Notes: a model not told the origin generated them from the letters alone. A stretch of 39,186 nucleotides of DNA from an uncultured Phocaeicola sp. (GCA_948566455.1 CAOYQO010000028.1:1-39186); one strand, 5' to 3'. Positions 1 through 7,971 are shown, counted from the first letter of the stretch. Translations and numbers: made by a program.

Positions 1-1013
1 AATGGGGTAGCCTTTAATTCTACTACGATGTATGCGTGTAAGGGAATGGAATACAGAATCAAGTCTGCATAGAAATCGCTGTTACCAATTTGAAAATGCT
101 TCTGTCGGGCAACGAAAGCAAAGCCATTTCCCATTTCCAGCAAGTAACGGGTGACGTGCTTAACCAGTTGTTCTTCTATGTCCCTTTCGTCTGCCTTTTC
201 CTTAGTTCCAGCCAAGTCAAAGATGTATGGGTCTTTCAGAAGGTAATTGGCAAGGTCGCTTTGCGGTGCAGGAAGCGTGGCTGTGAAATTGTTAATCTTG
301 TTGTTGCTGATTTGTCTGCTATACAGATTGGTTTCAATTTGTATTTTAAGAACATTGCTGCTCCAGCCCATTTCCACGGACTGTTTCATGTACCAATAGC
401 TTACACCCAATGGAAGCGAACTGTTAAGCATAATCACATGGCTCGCCCAATTGGTTCTTGCAACAGGTGATGCCATAAATATGTTTTCTATATCCTTAAT
501 TTCCATACGGTAAATGTCGGATACGGTTTTGGCAACATTATGAATTTGTGCAAGAGGTTCTTGCGTGATTATAATTTCTTTGTTATCAACGGATTGAATT
601 TGCGCAAGAGGCTCTTGCGTAAATTGCGAATCATTTAAGTAGTGTACTTCATCTTCAATTTTCTTCACGCTTGGAGCTATCAGCTTTGCATCCGTATCAA
701 TGAAATTCTGCAATGCTCTCAATGGATATGTTCTTGCAAACTGACACATATAGGTAAGGTTGCGTTCCGAATAGCCTTTCTTTTCAGGGAAATTTAGCCG
801 GATAGCCTTTGCCAACTGTTTGATGGTTTTGCTTCCCCATCCGTGCAGTTGCTGATGATAGAGAATATAGTTGCCCATTTTCCAGTAATGGAACAACATT
901 TGCGCATTGGCAGCTGTAATCAGCCGGACTTGCGCCTGCTGTATTTCCGAACCGACAGCATTTATAAATGCGTCAAAGTTCGTCTTTTCTATGTTATGTC
1001 CGTTGTTGCTCAT
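1..1013 (-). CDS. YhcG/DUF1016-family PDDEXK nuclease, C-terminus cut by window edge
   Basis: Reading leftward from the ATG at 1013-1011 gives an open frame of about 337 codons that runs off position 1. The N-terminal half has the DUF1016 winged-helix pattern (HYWKMGNYILYHQQ, GWGSKTIKQLAKAI, GYSERNLTYMCQFA). The C-terminal half has the nuclease-like core DFYADLILY...YIVVELK, where the spaced D and ExK match a PD-(D/E)XK site. YhcG-type proteins are predicted nucleases found in islands, often near restriction systems; the role here is not established. A short internal duplication (QEPLAQI twice, around 540-625) lies in the linker between the two domains. A perfect -7 box, TATATTTG on the minus strand at 1041-1034, sits about 20 nt before the start. 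The gene belongs to the island left of the ICE, together with the next integrase. Confidence 0.85.
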   Translation of the reverse strand, partial: MSNNGHNIEKTNFDAFINAVGSEIQQAQVRLITAANAQMLFHYWKMGNYILYHQQLHGWGSKTIKQLAKAIRLNFPEKKGYSERNLTYMCQFARTYPLRALQNFIDTDAKLIAPSVKKIEDEVHYLNDSQFTQEPLAQIQSVDNKEIIITQEPLAQIHNVAKTVSDIYRMEIKDIENIFMASPVARTNWASHVIMLNSSLPLGVSYWYMKQSVEMGWSSNVLKIQIETNLYSRQISNNKINNFTATLPAPQSDLANYLLKDPYIFDLAGTKEKADERDIEEQLVKHVTRYLLEMGNGFAFVARQKHFQIGNSDFYADLILYSIPLHAYIVVELKATP

Positions 1014-1078
1014 CTTGTGATATTTTCAGAATACAAATATAATTCAATGGTGGTGATCCATGAAACTAATTGATACTT

Positions 1079-2362
1079 TTATAGTTGATTAAACTTGTTC
1101 ATGGCGTTTGCTCTGATGTCATCCGCTATATCAATGTAGGGCTTCATGGCTTTGTAATCACTGTGTCCAGTCCATTTCATAACCACCGGTGCCGGAATTC
1201 CGAGTGCCAACGCATTACAGATGAAAGTCTTTCTTCCGGCATGGGTACTTAACAATGCGTATTTGGGTGTGACTTCATCTATGCGCTCATTTCCCTTGTA
1301 GTAGGTTTCCCGTACAGGCTCGTTGATTTCCGCCAGTTCACCCAGTTCTTTCAGATAATCGTTCATCTTCTGATTGCTGATGACGGGCAATGCCATGTGG
1401 TTCTCGAAATGAACATCCTTGTATTTTTCAAGAATGGCTTTGCTGTGGTCGTTCAGTTCGATTATCAGGCTGTCCGCAGTCTTGACTGTGGTGACTTCAA
1501 TGTGGTCGGGCTTAATATCACTTCTTTTAAGGTTACGAACATCCGAATATCGTAAGCTCGTGAAGCAACAGAACAGAAAGACATCCCTGACACGTTCCAA
1601 ATACTGCTTGTCATGCGGTATTTGATAATCTTTCAGCTTGTTCAGTTCATCCCATGTCAGGAATATTACCTTTTTAGGGGTTGTTTTCAATTTGGGCTTG
1701 AATGCGTCGTATGCAATGTTCTGATGATGCCCTTTTTTGAAGCTCCAACGCAGGAACCATTTGAGAAATCCCATTTGTTTACCGATGGTGCTGTTTCTCA
1801 TGTCCTTTTTGTCACGCAAGAAATTGACATACTCATTTAGCCCGAATTCGTTGAAGTATTCAAAGGTTACATCCTCCTTGAACTCTTTGATGTGATTTCT
1901 TACCGCTGCAAATTTCTCATAGGTGGATGCCGTCCAATTATTCTGGTTGCCACACTCTTTTACAAACTCATCGAACACTTCCCAAAAACTAATCTGCACT
2001 TCTTCCTGTTGTTCTCCACTGCTGTCTTTCATCCGCAGATTGAACGCATCCTTTAGCTGCTGGGTGGTAGGTATGGTTTCCTGCACCTCAAACTCCTTGA
2101 ACACGTTTTGCATTTCGGCATAGTATTTCAGCAAGTCTGCATTGATTTCGGATGCGCTTTGTTTCAGCTTGTTGGTGCATCCGTTCTTTACCCGTTGTTT
2201 GTCGGCATCCCATTTGGCTACGTCAATCCGGTAGCCTGTTGTAAACTCGATGCGTTGACTTGCGTATATGACGCGCATACGGATAGGCACGTTCTCTACG
2301 ATTGGCACACCGTTCTTCTTCCGGCTCTCCAATGCAAAAATGATGTTACGTTTGATATTCAT
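1079..2362 (-). CDS. Tyrosine recombinase/integrase of the left-hand island
   Basis: A 427-residue site-specific recombinase with the Bacteroidetes integrase layout: N-terminal arm-binding region, SAM-like core-binding domain (about 120-220) and C-terminal catalytic domain. Visible catalytic residues are Arg271 (SLRYSD), a Lys in TVKTADS, the HAGR box, the His of TGHSD and the nucleophile Tyr409 (PYIDIADD). I chose the ATG at 2362 over an upstream in-frame start at 2476. The minus strand has a perfect -7 box (TATATTTG, 2397-2390) that puts transcription start near 2383, and the protein then begins with the usual MNIKRNIIF. It points away from the tRNA-like sequence at about 2500, the usual arrangement for a tRNA-targeting island. 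It is not closely similar to the second integrase at 2834. Confidence 0.88.
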   Translation of the reverse strand: MNIKRNIIFALESRKKNGVPIVENVPIRMRVIYASQRIEFTTGYRIDVAKWDADKQRVKNGCTNKLKQSASEINADLLKYYAEMQNVFKEFEVQETIPTTQQLKDAFNLRMKDSSGEQQEEVQISFWEVFDEFVKECGNQNNWTASTYEKFAAVRNHIKEFKEDVTFEYFNEFGLNEYVNFLRDKKDMRNSTIGKQMGFLKWFLRWSFKKGHHQNIAYDAFKPKLKTTPKKVIFLTWDELNKLKDYQIPHDKQYLERVRDVFLFCCFTSLRYSDVRNLKRSDIKPDHIEVTTVKTADSLIIELNDHSKAILEKYKDVHFENHMALPVISNQKMNDYLKELGELAEINEPVRETYYKGNERIDEVTPKYALLSTHAGRKTFICNALALGIPAPVVMKWTGHSDYKAMKPYIDIADDIRANAMNKFNQL

Positions 2363-2507
2363 AATTGGGTGCGTTTGAAATTCTACACCCAAATATACAC
2401 CCAAAAATTGAAATAGCAAAAGGCATTTAGAAAGATTTAGATTTACTCTGCATTGTAGATAATGTATGATTATCAATGATTTGCAATTTTATGATATTTT
2501 CTGAAAG

Positions 2508-2537
2508 TGTAGGTTCTGGAGCCTGTCTCTCCGCTGA
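2508..2537 (+). other. Possible attachment-site remnant resembling a tRNA 3' end
   Basis: The sequence GGAGCCTGTCTCTCCGC followed by TGAACAC looks like the acceptor 3' strand of a Bacteroides serine-type tRNA (TCTCTCCG) left by an island that integrated at a tRNA 3' end. The upstream T-loop consensus is not intact, so this is not a functional tRNA. An intrinsic terminator follows at 2576-2608. This is an inference from resemblance only. Confidence 0.3.
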
Positions 2538-2575
2538 ACACTAAAGACAAATGGTGGAAAGGTTAAGACAAGTTT

Positions 2576-2608
2576 CGTAAAATCAAGGTTTTACGGGACT
2601 TTTTTCGT
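2576..2608 (+). terminator. Rho-independent terminator
   Basis: Perfect 7-bp stem CGTAAAA/TTTTACG (2576-2582 with 2589-2595), 6-nt loop, then GGGAC and a run of six T. It has no coding gene immediately upstream. It would fit as the terminator of the RNA gene whose 3' end resembles 2508-2537. Confidence 0.6.
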
Positions 2609-2778
2609 TTAGTCGGGAGACAAGCAAAAGACAAGGAAATGCCCCGTTTGGACAAAGTAGTGTTACTAAATCGTTACTGAAAATTGAGCGAAATAAAATA
2701 GTAACGATTTTAATGTTAAGTTGCTGATTTGTCGCTCGTTGTCTCTTAGGTGTCTGTTCATAAACTAATTGTTAATCG

Positions 2779-2786
2779 TTCCTTTG
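2779..2786 (+). promoter_or_regulatory. Putative promoter -7 box of the ICE integrase
   Basis: TTCCTTTG matches TAnnTTTG in seven of eight positions and lies about 48 nt before the integrase ATG. The rest of the gene-free stretch 2363-2833 holds the tRNA-like sequence, the terminator at 2576-2608 and AT-rich sequence without a recognisable gene. The left end of the ICE must lie somewhere in this stretch, but I cannot place it. Confidence 0.4.
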
Positions 2787-2833
2787 CAGTGGGAATTATA
2801 AGCCCATTGTTACGGACATAAAAAACAAGGTAT

Positions 2834-4066
2834 ATGAGCAAAAGTACATTTAAGATTCTCTTCTACATTAGAAAGAATCAGGTAAACAAGGATGGAACAG
2901 TCTGCATTATGGTCAGACTGACAGTAAGTGGTGATGTCACGCAATTCAGTTCTAAATTGAATGTGGATCCAAAAGCGTGGGACGTGAAGCTGGGGAAAGC
3001 GGCAGGTAATTCTGTAAAGGCACGTCAGTTGAATGAATTGTTGGAGAACATACGTACCTCTCTGAAAAATCACTATCGTGATATTGAAATTCATGAGTCG
3101 TTTGTTACAGCGGAGAAAGTAAGAAATGCGTTCTTGGGCTTTACTGCCAAGCAACGAACTCTTTTAGAATTATTCAAGAAGCATAATGAAGATGCACAAA
3201 AGTTGGTTGGTATCAGTAAAACAGCTGCTACTATGGCGAAGTATGATCGATGCTATAGGAGAATGGAAGAGTTTATGAAAGCAAAGTATAATATCACAGA
3301 TATTGCTTTAAAGGAAATCAACCATATGTTCATTACGGATTTTGAAACGTATCTGCGTACCGTCAGTTTATGTAATGAGAATACAACCGCGAAGTTTATG
3401 CAGACTTTCCGAATGATTGTTATTATGGCAAAGAATAACGGCTGGATTTATACTGATCCGTTCATGAATTATAAGATTCGATTGAAACGAGTGGATAGAG
3501 GTTATCTGACCGACCAAGAGATACAGAAAATATTGAAGAAGAAGTTTCCAACGAAACGACTGGAACAGGTGCGGGATGTATTTATTTTTTCTTGCTTCAC
3601 CGGTCTTAGTTATATTGATATAAAGACGCTGAAAGCATGTGAAATTTGTATCTCGTTTGATGGCAAGCCGTGGATTATGAGGCATCGCCAAAAAACAGAT
3701 ACTCCTGTAAATGTTCCACTGTTGAAAATTCCATTGGCTATATTAAAGAAGTATGAAGGACAATTACCTAAAGGGGAATTATTGCCCGTATTAAGTAATC
3801 AAAAGTTAAATTCTTATTTGAAAGAGATTGCGGATTTGTGTGGAATCAATAAAAACATTACTTTTCACCTCGCGAGGCATACTTTTGCCACAACGACGAC
3901 GCTTTCAAAGGGAGTACCTATTGAAACTGTGTCGAAAATGCTGGGACATACGAACATAGAAACAACACAAATTTATGCGCGTATTACTAATGAGAAAATA
4001 CGAAAGGATATGTCTTCGTTGGAGGATAAATTAGGTGATATTGATAATGTTGCATTTAATTCTTAA
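2834..4066 (+). CDS. int: IntDOT-like tyrosine recombinase (ICE integrase)
   Basis: A 410-residue recombinase, almost the same length as IntDOT of CTnDOT (411). It has an N-terminal arm-binding domain (about 1-90), a core-binding domain (about 105-210) and a catalytic domain. Catalytic positions read directly from the codons are Lys287, His345 and Arg348 (HLARH), His372 (LGHTN) and Tyr381 (QIYARI). The position that is Arg in most tyrosine recombinases is Ser259 (TGLSYID), as in IntDOT, which is known to work without this Arg. It should integrate and excise the ICE, the latter with the Xis2c, Xis2d and Exc proteins encoded at 7.3-12.0 kb. Its stop codon overlaps the start of the next gene (TAATG), suggesting coupled translation. 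Confidence 0.92.
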   Translation: MSKSTFKILFYIRKNQVNKDGTVCIMVRLTVSGDVTQFSSKLNVDPKAWDVKLGKAAGNSVKARQLNELLENIRTSLKNHYRDIEIHESFVTAEKVRNAFLGFTAKQRTLLELFKKHNEDAQKLVGISKTAATMAKYDRCYRRMEEFMKAKYNITDIALKEINHMFITDFETYLRTVSLCNENTTAKFMQTFRMIVIMAKNNGWIYTDPFMNYKIRLKRVDRGYLTDQEIQKILKKKFPTKRLEQVRDVFIFSCFTGLSYIDIKTLKACEICISFDGKPWIMRHRQKTDTPVNVPLLKIPLAILKKYEGQLPKGELLPVLSNQKLNSYLKEIADLCGINKNITFHLARHTFATTTTLSKGVPIETVSKMLGHTNIETTQIYARITNEKIRKDMSSLEDKLGDIDNVAFNS

Positions 4067-4479
4067 TGATTATGACAAAATGGGGCAAATTTGAAATTGA
4101 AGTGAATCCATCTTATGATAATATCAGTGTACATATTGAGGCTGGAGAGGATGGAAATGTGTGGTTGTCAAAAGCTGAAATAGCACAGACTTTTGAGGTC
4201 TTTTATGCGGCAGTATCCGTCAATATTCGGGTTATGATGAAATCCGGTGATTTAAGTGAAAACAGACATGTGAAGACTATATATTATAGAAATAAGAAAG
4301 GACAAGAATGTAGTAATGACCTTTTTAATTTGGAGGCTGCTATTGCATTAGGATTCAGAATGAAAGGGTACAAGTGTCAGTTATTTCGTCAATGGGTGGC
4401 ACGTCAATTATCTACAGCGAATAATCAAAAGGAAATGGCTTTTATCATTCAGATGTGTAATAGCGGAGTAAAGAATTAG
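4066..4479 (+). CDS. Short RhuM-like protein
   Basis: A 137-residue protein with the N-terminal pattern of the RhuM/virulence-protein family: VWLSKAEIAQTFEV, an SVNIRVMMKSGDL helix, KTIYYRNKKGQE, then NLEAAIALGFRMKGYKCQLFRQWVARQL. Family members are often more than 300 residues, so this one is a short version or a truncation that keeps only the N-terminal half. Molecular function is unknown; such genes are common on mobile elements. The ATG overlaps the integrase stop (an ATG at 4072 is the alternative), so it is probably in the integrase transcript, which ends at the hairpin at 4499-4541. Confidence 0.65.
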   Translation: MIMTKWGKFEIEVNPSYDNISVHIEAGEDGNVWLSKAEIAQTFEVFYAAVSVNIRVMMKSGDLSENRHVKTIYYRNKKGQECSNDLFNLEAAIALGFRMKGYKCQLFRQWVARQLSTANNQKEMAFIIQMCNSGVKN

Positions 4480-4498
4480 AAATGAAAACTTGAATAAC

Positions 4499-4541
4499 AA
4501 AGGGCAACTATCATTATGGATGGTTGCCTTTTGTCATTTTT
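4499..4541 (+). terminator. Rho-independent terminator after the int operon
   Basis: Stem AAAGGGCAAC/GTTGCCTTTT (4499-4508 with 4523-4532, ten pairs including one G-T) with a 14-nt loop, followed by GTCATTTTT. It closes the integrase/RhuM-like transcript. Confidence 0.75.
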
Positions 4542-4638
4542 AAGTGGTAAAAGAAGCTAAAAAACAGGTGATTGAGGTTGTCTTCGGTAGCTAAAGGATT
4601 ATATTCGCAATAAACATGATGAACTAATAGAAAATTTT

Positions 4639-5595
4639 ATGGTTGAGGCTTTCAATATGCTGTTTGAATATGATTCTGGCTATGTAGTAGATGGGTATAA
4701 AGTTCCAATGGGCTATGAGTTGGGAAGTTATAAGGAATTTTTTTATCTGCACCGACAACCACAGGGTGAATTTGTAATTGTACTGAAAGAAGGAGGCCTT
4801 TTCTATTTCTTATCTGATCACTTTAGTGACTTTACGACACTTTGTAAGGATTATGATTGGTATGTCATTTCGCATCAGTCGTTCAATACACAACTTGAAA
4901 TAGGCATTGGGCTGATGAATACCGGAGGGTCGGTTGGTTGGATCGGGCGGGCGGAATCTTCGGAAAGATTGAGTATGTATAAGGATATATTGGTTTTCTC
5001 TTATGATTGTGGAGTGGAAACAGAGTTTTATCCTTATGATACAGCTTTCACCGGAAGTTGTGAGATTGACGGGAGTACTTGCCACTATGTGCATGATTAT
5101 TATCCTACACGTATCCAAAAAATAGATGTACATCAAAAGCGTATCAGTAATTTGATTTTCCGATTCAAAGAGGGAGGACATTGCGGGATGCTGGTGGCTA
5201 AGATTGTATCTCTCTGCATGAAGAATATTTCTTATTATAATTCTCCTGAAAAGACGATACTAATTCCTATTCCTGCTTCTACAAGGGAACGGCAACGGAA
5301 AAGATTTCCTGTTCTCTGCTATCATTTATCGAAGTGGTTGAATGTGCGTGATGGCTTTCAAACCATCTGGATAGAAGAGGAACGGGAGCAGATGAAAGGT
5401 ACTTCGCATAAGGATGTTGTGTCTAATCTGAGTATCAAAAAGAGGGATGTAGGTGGAATGCACGTGATATTATTCGATGATATATTAACCACAGGACAGA
5501 GCTTTAAGCAGCTGAAGCAAAGAATGATAGACTTAGAAGCTAAATCTGTGACCGGGATATTTCTTGGAAAAACTGTCAAACTAAATAATGAATAG
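4639..5595 (+). CDS. ComF/phosphoribosyltransferase-like protein
   Basis: A 318-residue protein. The C-terminal third is a type I phosphoribosyltransferase fold: ILIPIPASTRERQRKRFPVL is the early strand and flexible loop, and VILFDDILTTGQSF (around residue 277) is the PRPP-binding loop (DDxxTTG). This is the arrangement of ComF-like proteins. The N-terminal about 170 residues match nothing I recognise and hold no zinc-finger cysteine cluster, unlike classical ComF. The frame is open upstream only to a stop at 4588 without another ATG, so 4639 is the start. Its substrate and role in the element are unknown. It lies alone between two terminators (4499 and 5597), so it is an independent cargo unit. 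Confidence 0.6.
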   Translation: MVEAFNMLFEYDSGYVVDGYKVPMGYELGSYKEFFYLHRQPQGEFVIVLKEGGLFYFLSDHFSDFTTLCKDYDWYVISHQSFNTQLEIGIGLMNTGGSVGWIGRAESSERLSMYKDILVFSYDCGVETEFYPYDTAFTGSCEIDGSTCHYVHDYYPTRIQKIDVHQKRISNLIFRFKEGGHCGMLVAKIVSLCMKNISYYNSPEKTILIPIPASTRERQRKRFPVLCYHLSKWLNVRDGFQTIWIEEEREQMKGTSHKDVVSNLSIKKRDVGGMHVILFDDILTTGQSFKQLKQRMIDLEAKSVTGIFLGKTVKLNNE

Positions 5596-5596
5596 G

Positions 5597-5630
5597 GTAC
5601 TACATGCGCTATTTGTAGTACTCCGTTTTT
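5597..5630 (+). terminator. Rho-independent terminator between convergent genes
   Basis: Perfect 8-bp stem GTACTACA/TGTAGTAC (5597-5604 with 5614-5621), 9-nt loop, then TCCGTTTTT. It lies two bases after the phosphoribosyltransferase-like stop and just before the end of the opposing DUF3883 gene. Confidence 0.75.
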
Positions 5631-5638
5631 AGAGACAA

Positions 5639-6472
5639 TCATCTTGGGATTTTTATTTTATAAGCTATAGGAATGAGTGCACCTTTTTCTTTAATGGCCT
5701 TAATCGGATTTTGAATAATTTGAATAATTTCTCCTTCTTTTTTTTCTTTATTTGTTACTTGTACTATGTACAAGTAAGCTTTATTTCCTAATTTAGATAA
5801 TACATTTATTTCGTTTTCAGTCAAAAAGATATTAGGCGAAATCCTTGTTGTCGATTTAACTTCTATATATCTTCCTTCATCACCATAGTTTGTATGAATA
5901 TCATATCCGGATGAAATATTTTTTAAAGATTCATGAGTGATGTAGTTATCTGGGAATTTTACGTCTTTATCCCTCAGCCGATTAATCTCTGATTTATAAA
6001 CTATTTCTTCTCCAATAGAACCAATAACCATTTGGAGTTTTAAAATATCTGCCAGCATTTCAGGAGTTACAATTTTTTCCTTTTTACCACAAAAAGATGA
6101 ATCTAATGTTACAGTAATAATATGAGCATTATTCATGTTGTAGTTTGGATAGAAACTATGAATCCATTTTTCAAAAGCAATGGCAGTATCAGGATGTGTC
6201 TTTTCAAATGGAATCCACTCTTTACCAAGTATTTTAGAAATATGTTTTTGAGTTTTGTTTCCATTTGAATTATAACGATTTTCATTAAGATACATATCAA
6301 TAGTAATGTCTTTCCAAGCACAAAATTTAGATAATCCAAAATAGTTTCCTTTATTCTTTATGTGAAGAAAATATTTTGGGAATGATGATACTATCTTTTT
6401 CCATTCTTCATGAGTTGCATTTTGAAAATTCACTACGGAATTGTAAATATCTTCAGATGTTTCAACAAACAT
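5639..6472 (-). CDS. DUF3883-domain protein
   Basis: A 277-residue, AT-rich gene. The C-terminal region (about 175-265) has the DUF3883 pattern: SGYDIHTNYGDEGRYIEVKSTTR, then FLTENEINVLSKLGNKAYLYIVQ. The spaced D and ExK (YIEVKST) resemble a PD-(D/E)XK nuclease core. DUF3883 is known from restriction- and defence-associated proteins, often fused to helicases. The N-terminal 170 residues (WKKIVSSFPKYFLHIKNKGNYFGLSKF, EWIPFEKTHPDTAIAFEKWIHSFYP) are unrecognised. It is the second gene of a leftward pair, 14 nt after the DUF2971 gene, with clearly lower GC than the ICE backbone. A role in defence is inference. Confidence 0.72.
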   Translation of the reverse strand: MFVETSEDIYNSVVNFQNATHEEWKKIVSSFPKYFLHIKNKGNYFGLSKFCAWKDITIDMYLNENRYNSNGNKTQKHISKILGKEWIPFEKTHPDTAIAFEKWIHSFYPNYNMNNAHIITVTLDSSFCGKKEKIVTPEMLADILKLQMVIGSIGEEIVYKSEINRLRDKDVKFPDNYITHESLKNISSGYDIHTNYGDEGRYIEVKSTTRISPNIFLTENEINVLSKLGNKAYLYIVQVTNKEKKEGEIIQIIQNPIKAIKEKGALIPIAYKIKIPR

Positions 6473-6486
6473 AACTTTTTATTTTT

Positions 6487-7074
6487 TTATATATAGCCAA
6501 AATCTATCTCAGCTTCGTTTATTTGACATACTTCAATACTACTATCAATGGCTTGAATTACTTTTTTATAAAAGGTTGCTTCGGCTTTAGCCATTCGCAT
6601 ACCTAAAAATATTTTATGAATATTAATTTTTAAGTATTTCATTTCTGTAAAGTATCTAAATTCCTCTTCATATTTCCAATTTTTGGATTTTACACTTAAT
6701 ATATTCCCTACATCTGCAGTATGTGAATCAATTGTTGCCATATTGTCTGTATAGTTAATTTCAGTACAGGTACATTTTCGGGAAGTAATACTTAATTCAA
6801 GGCAGCATCCTTTATGGCTTTCGGCATAGTGAGACCACATCAAACCATTATTGTAATTTTTAGACAAGGAGCAAATTCGGGTTTTATATTTTCCATTTCT
6901 CAATAATCCAATCGTATTTGCAGTTAAGCGGTCAGCAATATAAACTCCTTCCATAGGATCATTTAGCTCGTCATACCTTGCAGCATATAATCTCTTATTA
7001 ATGAGAATATCAAGAAGATATCTCAGATTAGAGATACCTCTATATTTGAAAAAGTGTTCGCCTGTTGGATTCAT
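6487..7074 (-). CDS. DUF2971-family protein
   Basis: A 195-residue protein with the DUF2971 signature in order: FKYRG near the N-terminus, ARYDELNDPMEG, RICSLSKNYNNGLMWSHYAESHKGCCLEL, WKYEEEFRYF and a late IFLGMRM. The family has no firmly known biochemistry and is frequent in islands and phage-resistance neighbourhoods. I start it at 7074 rather than 7104. A perfect minus-strand -7 box (TAATTTTG, 7109-7102) puts transcription start near 7095, downstream of the longer start, and MNPTGEHFFKYRG is the natural family start. It leads the DUF3883 gene in a two-gene unit. Confidence 0.75.
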   Translation of the reverse strand: MNPTGEHFFKYRGISNLRYLLDILINKRLYAARYDELNDPMEGVYIADRLTANTIGLLRNGKYKTRICSLSKNYNNGLMWSHYAESHKGCCLELSITSRKCTCTEINYTDNMATIDSHTADVGNILSVKSKNWKYEEEFRYFTEMKYLKINIHKIFLGMRMAKAEATFYKKVIQAIDSSIEVCQINEAEIDFGYI

Positions 7075-7101
7075 GATTTTCACAAATTTGATTAACATCT
7101 T

Positions 7102-7109
7102 CAAAATTA
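7102..7109 (-). promoter_or_regulatory. Promoter -7 box of the DUF2971-DUF3883 pair
   Basis: TAATTTTG on the minus strand matches TAnnTTTG exactly, about 30 nt before the preferred start at 7074. No TTTG is seen at the -33 position. Confidence 0.5.
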
Positions 7110-7222
7110 ATAATAAATTTATGACTCTGGTATAAAATAGGTGGTTTTTATAACATTCTATCTTTATATTTTTTGTGTGATTCTTAGTGTAGGATGATGC
7201 TATTTTTTTGTAAAATCTTACA

Positions 7223-7272
7223 TAGGTAGTTACCTACCTGTGGATTCTCCCTCTTTTATCTTTTCAATTTTG
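7223..7272 (+). promoter_or_regulatory. Excision-operon promoter with palindromic operator (candidate RteC site)
   Basis: Overlapping dyads TAGGTA-GT-TACCTA (7223-7236) and GGTAG-TTAC-CTACC (7225-7238) lie where a -33 box would be, upstream of two near-consensus -7 boxes (TATCTTTT at 7257-7264 and CAATTTTG at 7265-7272). In CTnDOT, RteC activates the xis2c promoter by binding inverted repeats upstream of it. This site has the right place and form. The missing -33 TTTG suits an activator-dependent promoter. Confidence 0.5.
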
Positions 7273-7297
7273 CGCCATAATCAAAAAGCGTAAAAGA

Positions 7298-7639
7298 ATG
7301 GAAATAATTACTCTGGATCATCAGGTATATCAAGATTTGGTGACTCGAATTAATCGGATTTCCGATTATGTATTCAAAAAAGCAGCAGTGCCTACAGAAG
7401 AGCCTGAAATATGGCTGACAAGTGAGGAACTGGCTGAACTTCTTAAAATTAGTACGAGAACTCTTCAGCGTATGAGGAAAGAACGAACCATCCCTTATTG
7501 TATGATACGGAGTAAATGCCTGTATCGTTTTTCCGATGTGGAAAAATGTATTGCACAACGTATTGTCAGCTGTAATCCGCAGACGTTGGATGAGTTTAGA
7601 GAAAGTTATAGAACTACTCATGAATCTACTTCCCGATGA
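7298..7639 (+). CDS. xis2c: Excision factor Xis2c-like, helix-turn-helix (HTH_17) protein
   Basis: A 113-residue protein with an excisionase-type winged helix-turn-helix: WLTSEELAELLKISTRTLQRMRKERTIPYCMIRSKCLYRFSDVEKCI (about 45-90). It is the first gene of a four-gene operon in the same order as xis2c-xis2d-orf3-exc of CTnDOT. There the two small HTH proteins are recombination directionality factors for IntDOT and also activate mob and tra promoters. The gene overlaps the next by 4 nt (ATGA at 7636-7639), indicating translational coupling. GC content begins to rise here as the ICE backbone starts. Confidence 0.8.
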   Translation: MEIITLDHQVYQDLVTRINRISDYVFKKAAVPTEEPEIWLTSEELAELLKISTRTLQRMRKERTIPYCMIRSKCLYRFSDVEKCIAQRIVSCNPQTLDEFRESYRTTHESTSR

Positions 7640-7971
7640 ATACCCCACTTGATACAACCACTTTTGAAAATTGGATGCGCCAAATAATGGAACGCTTCGA
7701 CCGGAACGAACAGCTTATCGCCTCCCTTACGGGCAAGGAGCTCAGGGAGGTGAAATACCTCGACGGGGAACGGCTGCTCGACAATCAGGACTTGTGCGAG
7801 TTGCTCAACACGAGCAAACGCTCCATCCAACGTTACCGCAGTTCGGGGACACTGAAATACCAGATGCTTTGGCACAAGGTGTATTACAAGGAATCGGACG
7901 TGCAGGAGTTTCTGAAAACCCATTTCAAAGAGTTTGAGGGGAAAAATACGACGAAAAGGGAAAAGACATGA
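7636..7971 (+). CDS. xis2d: Excision factor Xis2d-like, helix-turn-helix (HTH_17) protein
   Basis: A 111-residue protein with a second excisionase-type HTH: GERLLDNQDLCELLNTSKRSIQRYRSSGTLKYQMLWHKVYYKESDVQEFLKTHF (about 45-98). It has a charged C-terminal tail (EGKNTTKREKT). It is paralogous in design to the preceding gene and starts inside its stop codon. With Xis2c it should bend attachment-site DNA for excision and, by analogy with CTnDOT, bind promoter regions of the transfer genes. Two bases after its stop begins the first copy of the 36-bp element that recurs near oriT and in traD. Confidence 0.8.
   Translation: MNTPLDTTTFENWMRQIMERFDRNEQLIASLTGKELREVKYLDGERLLDNQDLCELLNTSKRSIQRYRSSGTLKYQMLWHKVYYKESDVQEFLKTHFKEFEGKNTTKREKT

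Noticed and set aside
2508..2537. Intact tRNA gene
   Set aside because: Only an acceptor-like 3' end is recognisable. The T-loop does not fit TTCRANY, and no D or anticodon arm is visible upstream.
2778..2787. GTTCCTTTGC considered as the CTnDOT-type attachment core (GTAnnTTTGC)
   Set aside because: It leaves only about 46 bp before the integrase ATG, too little for integrase arm sites, and a promoter -7 box explains it.
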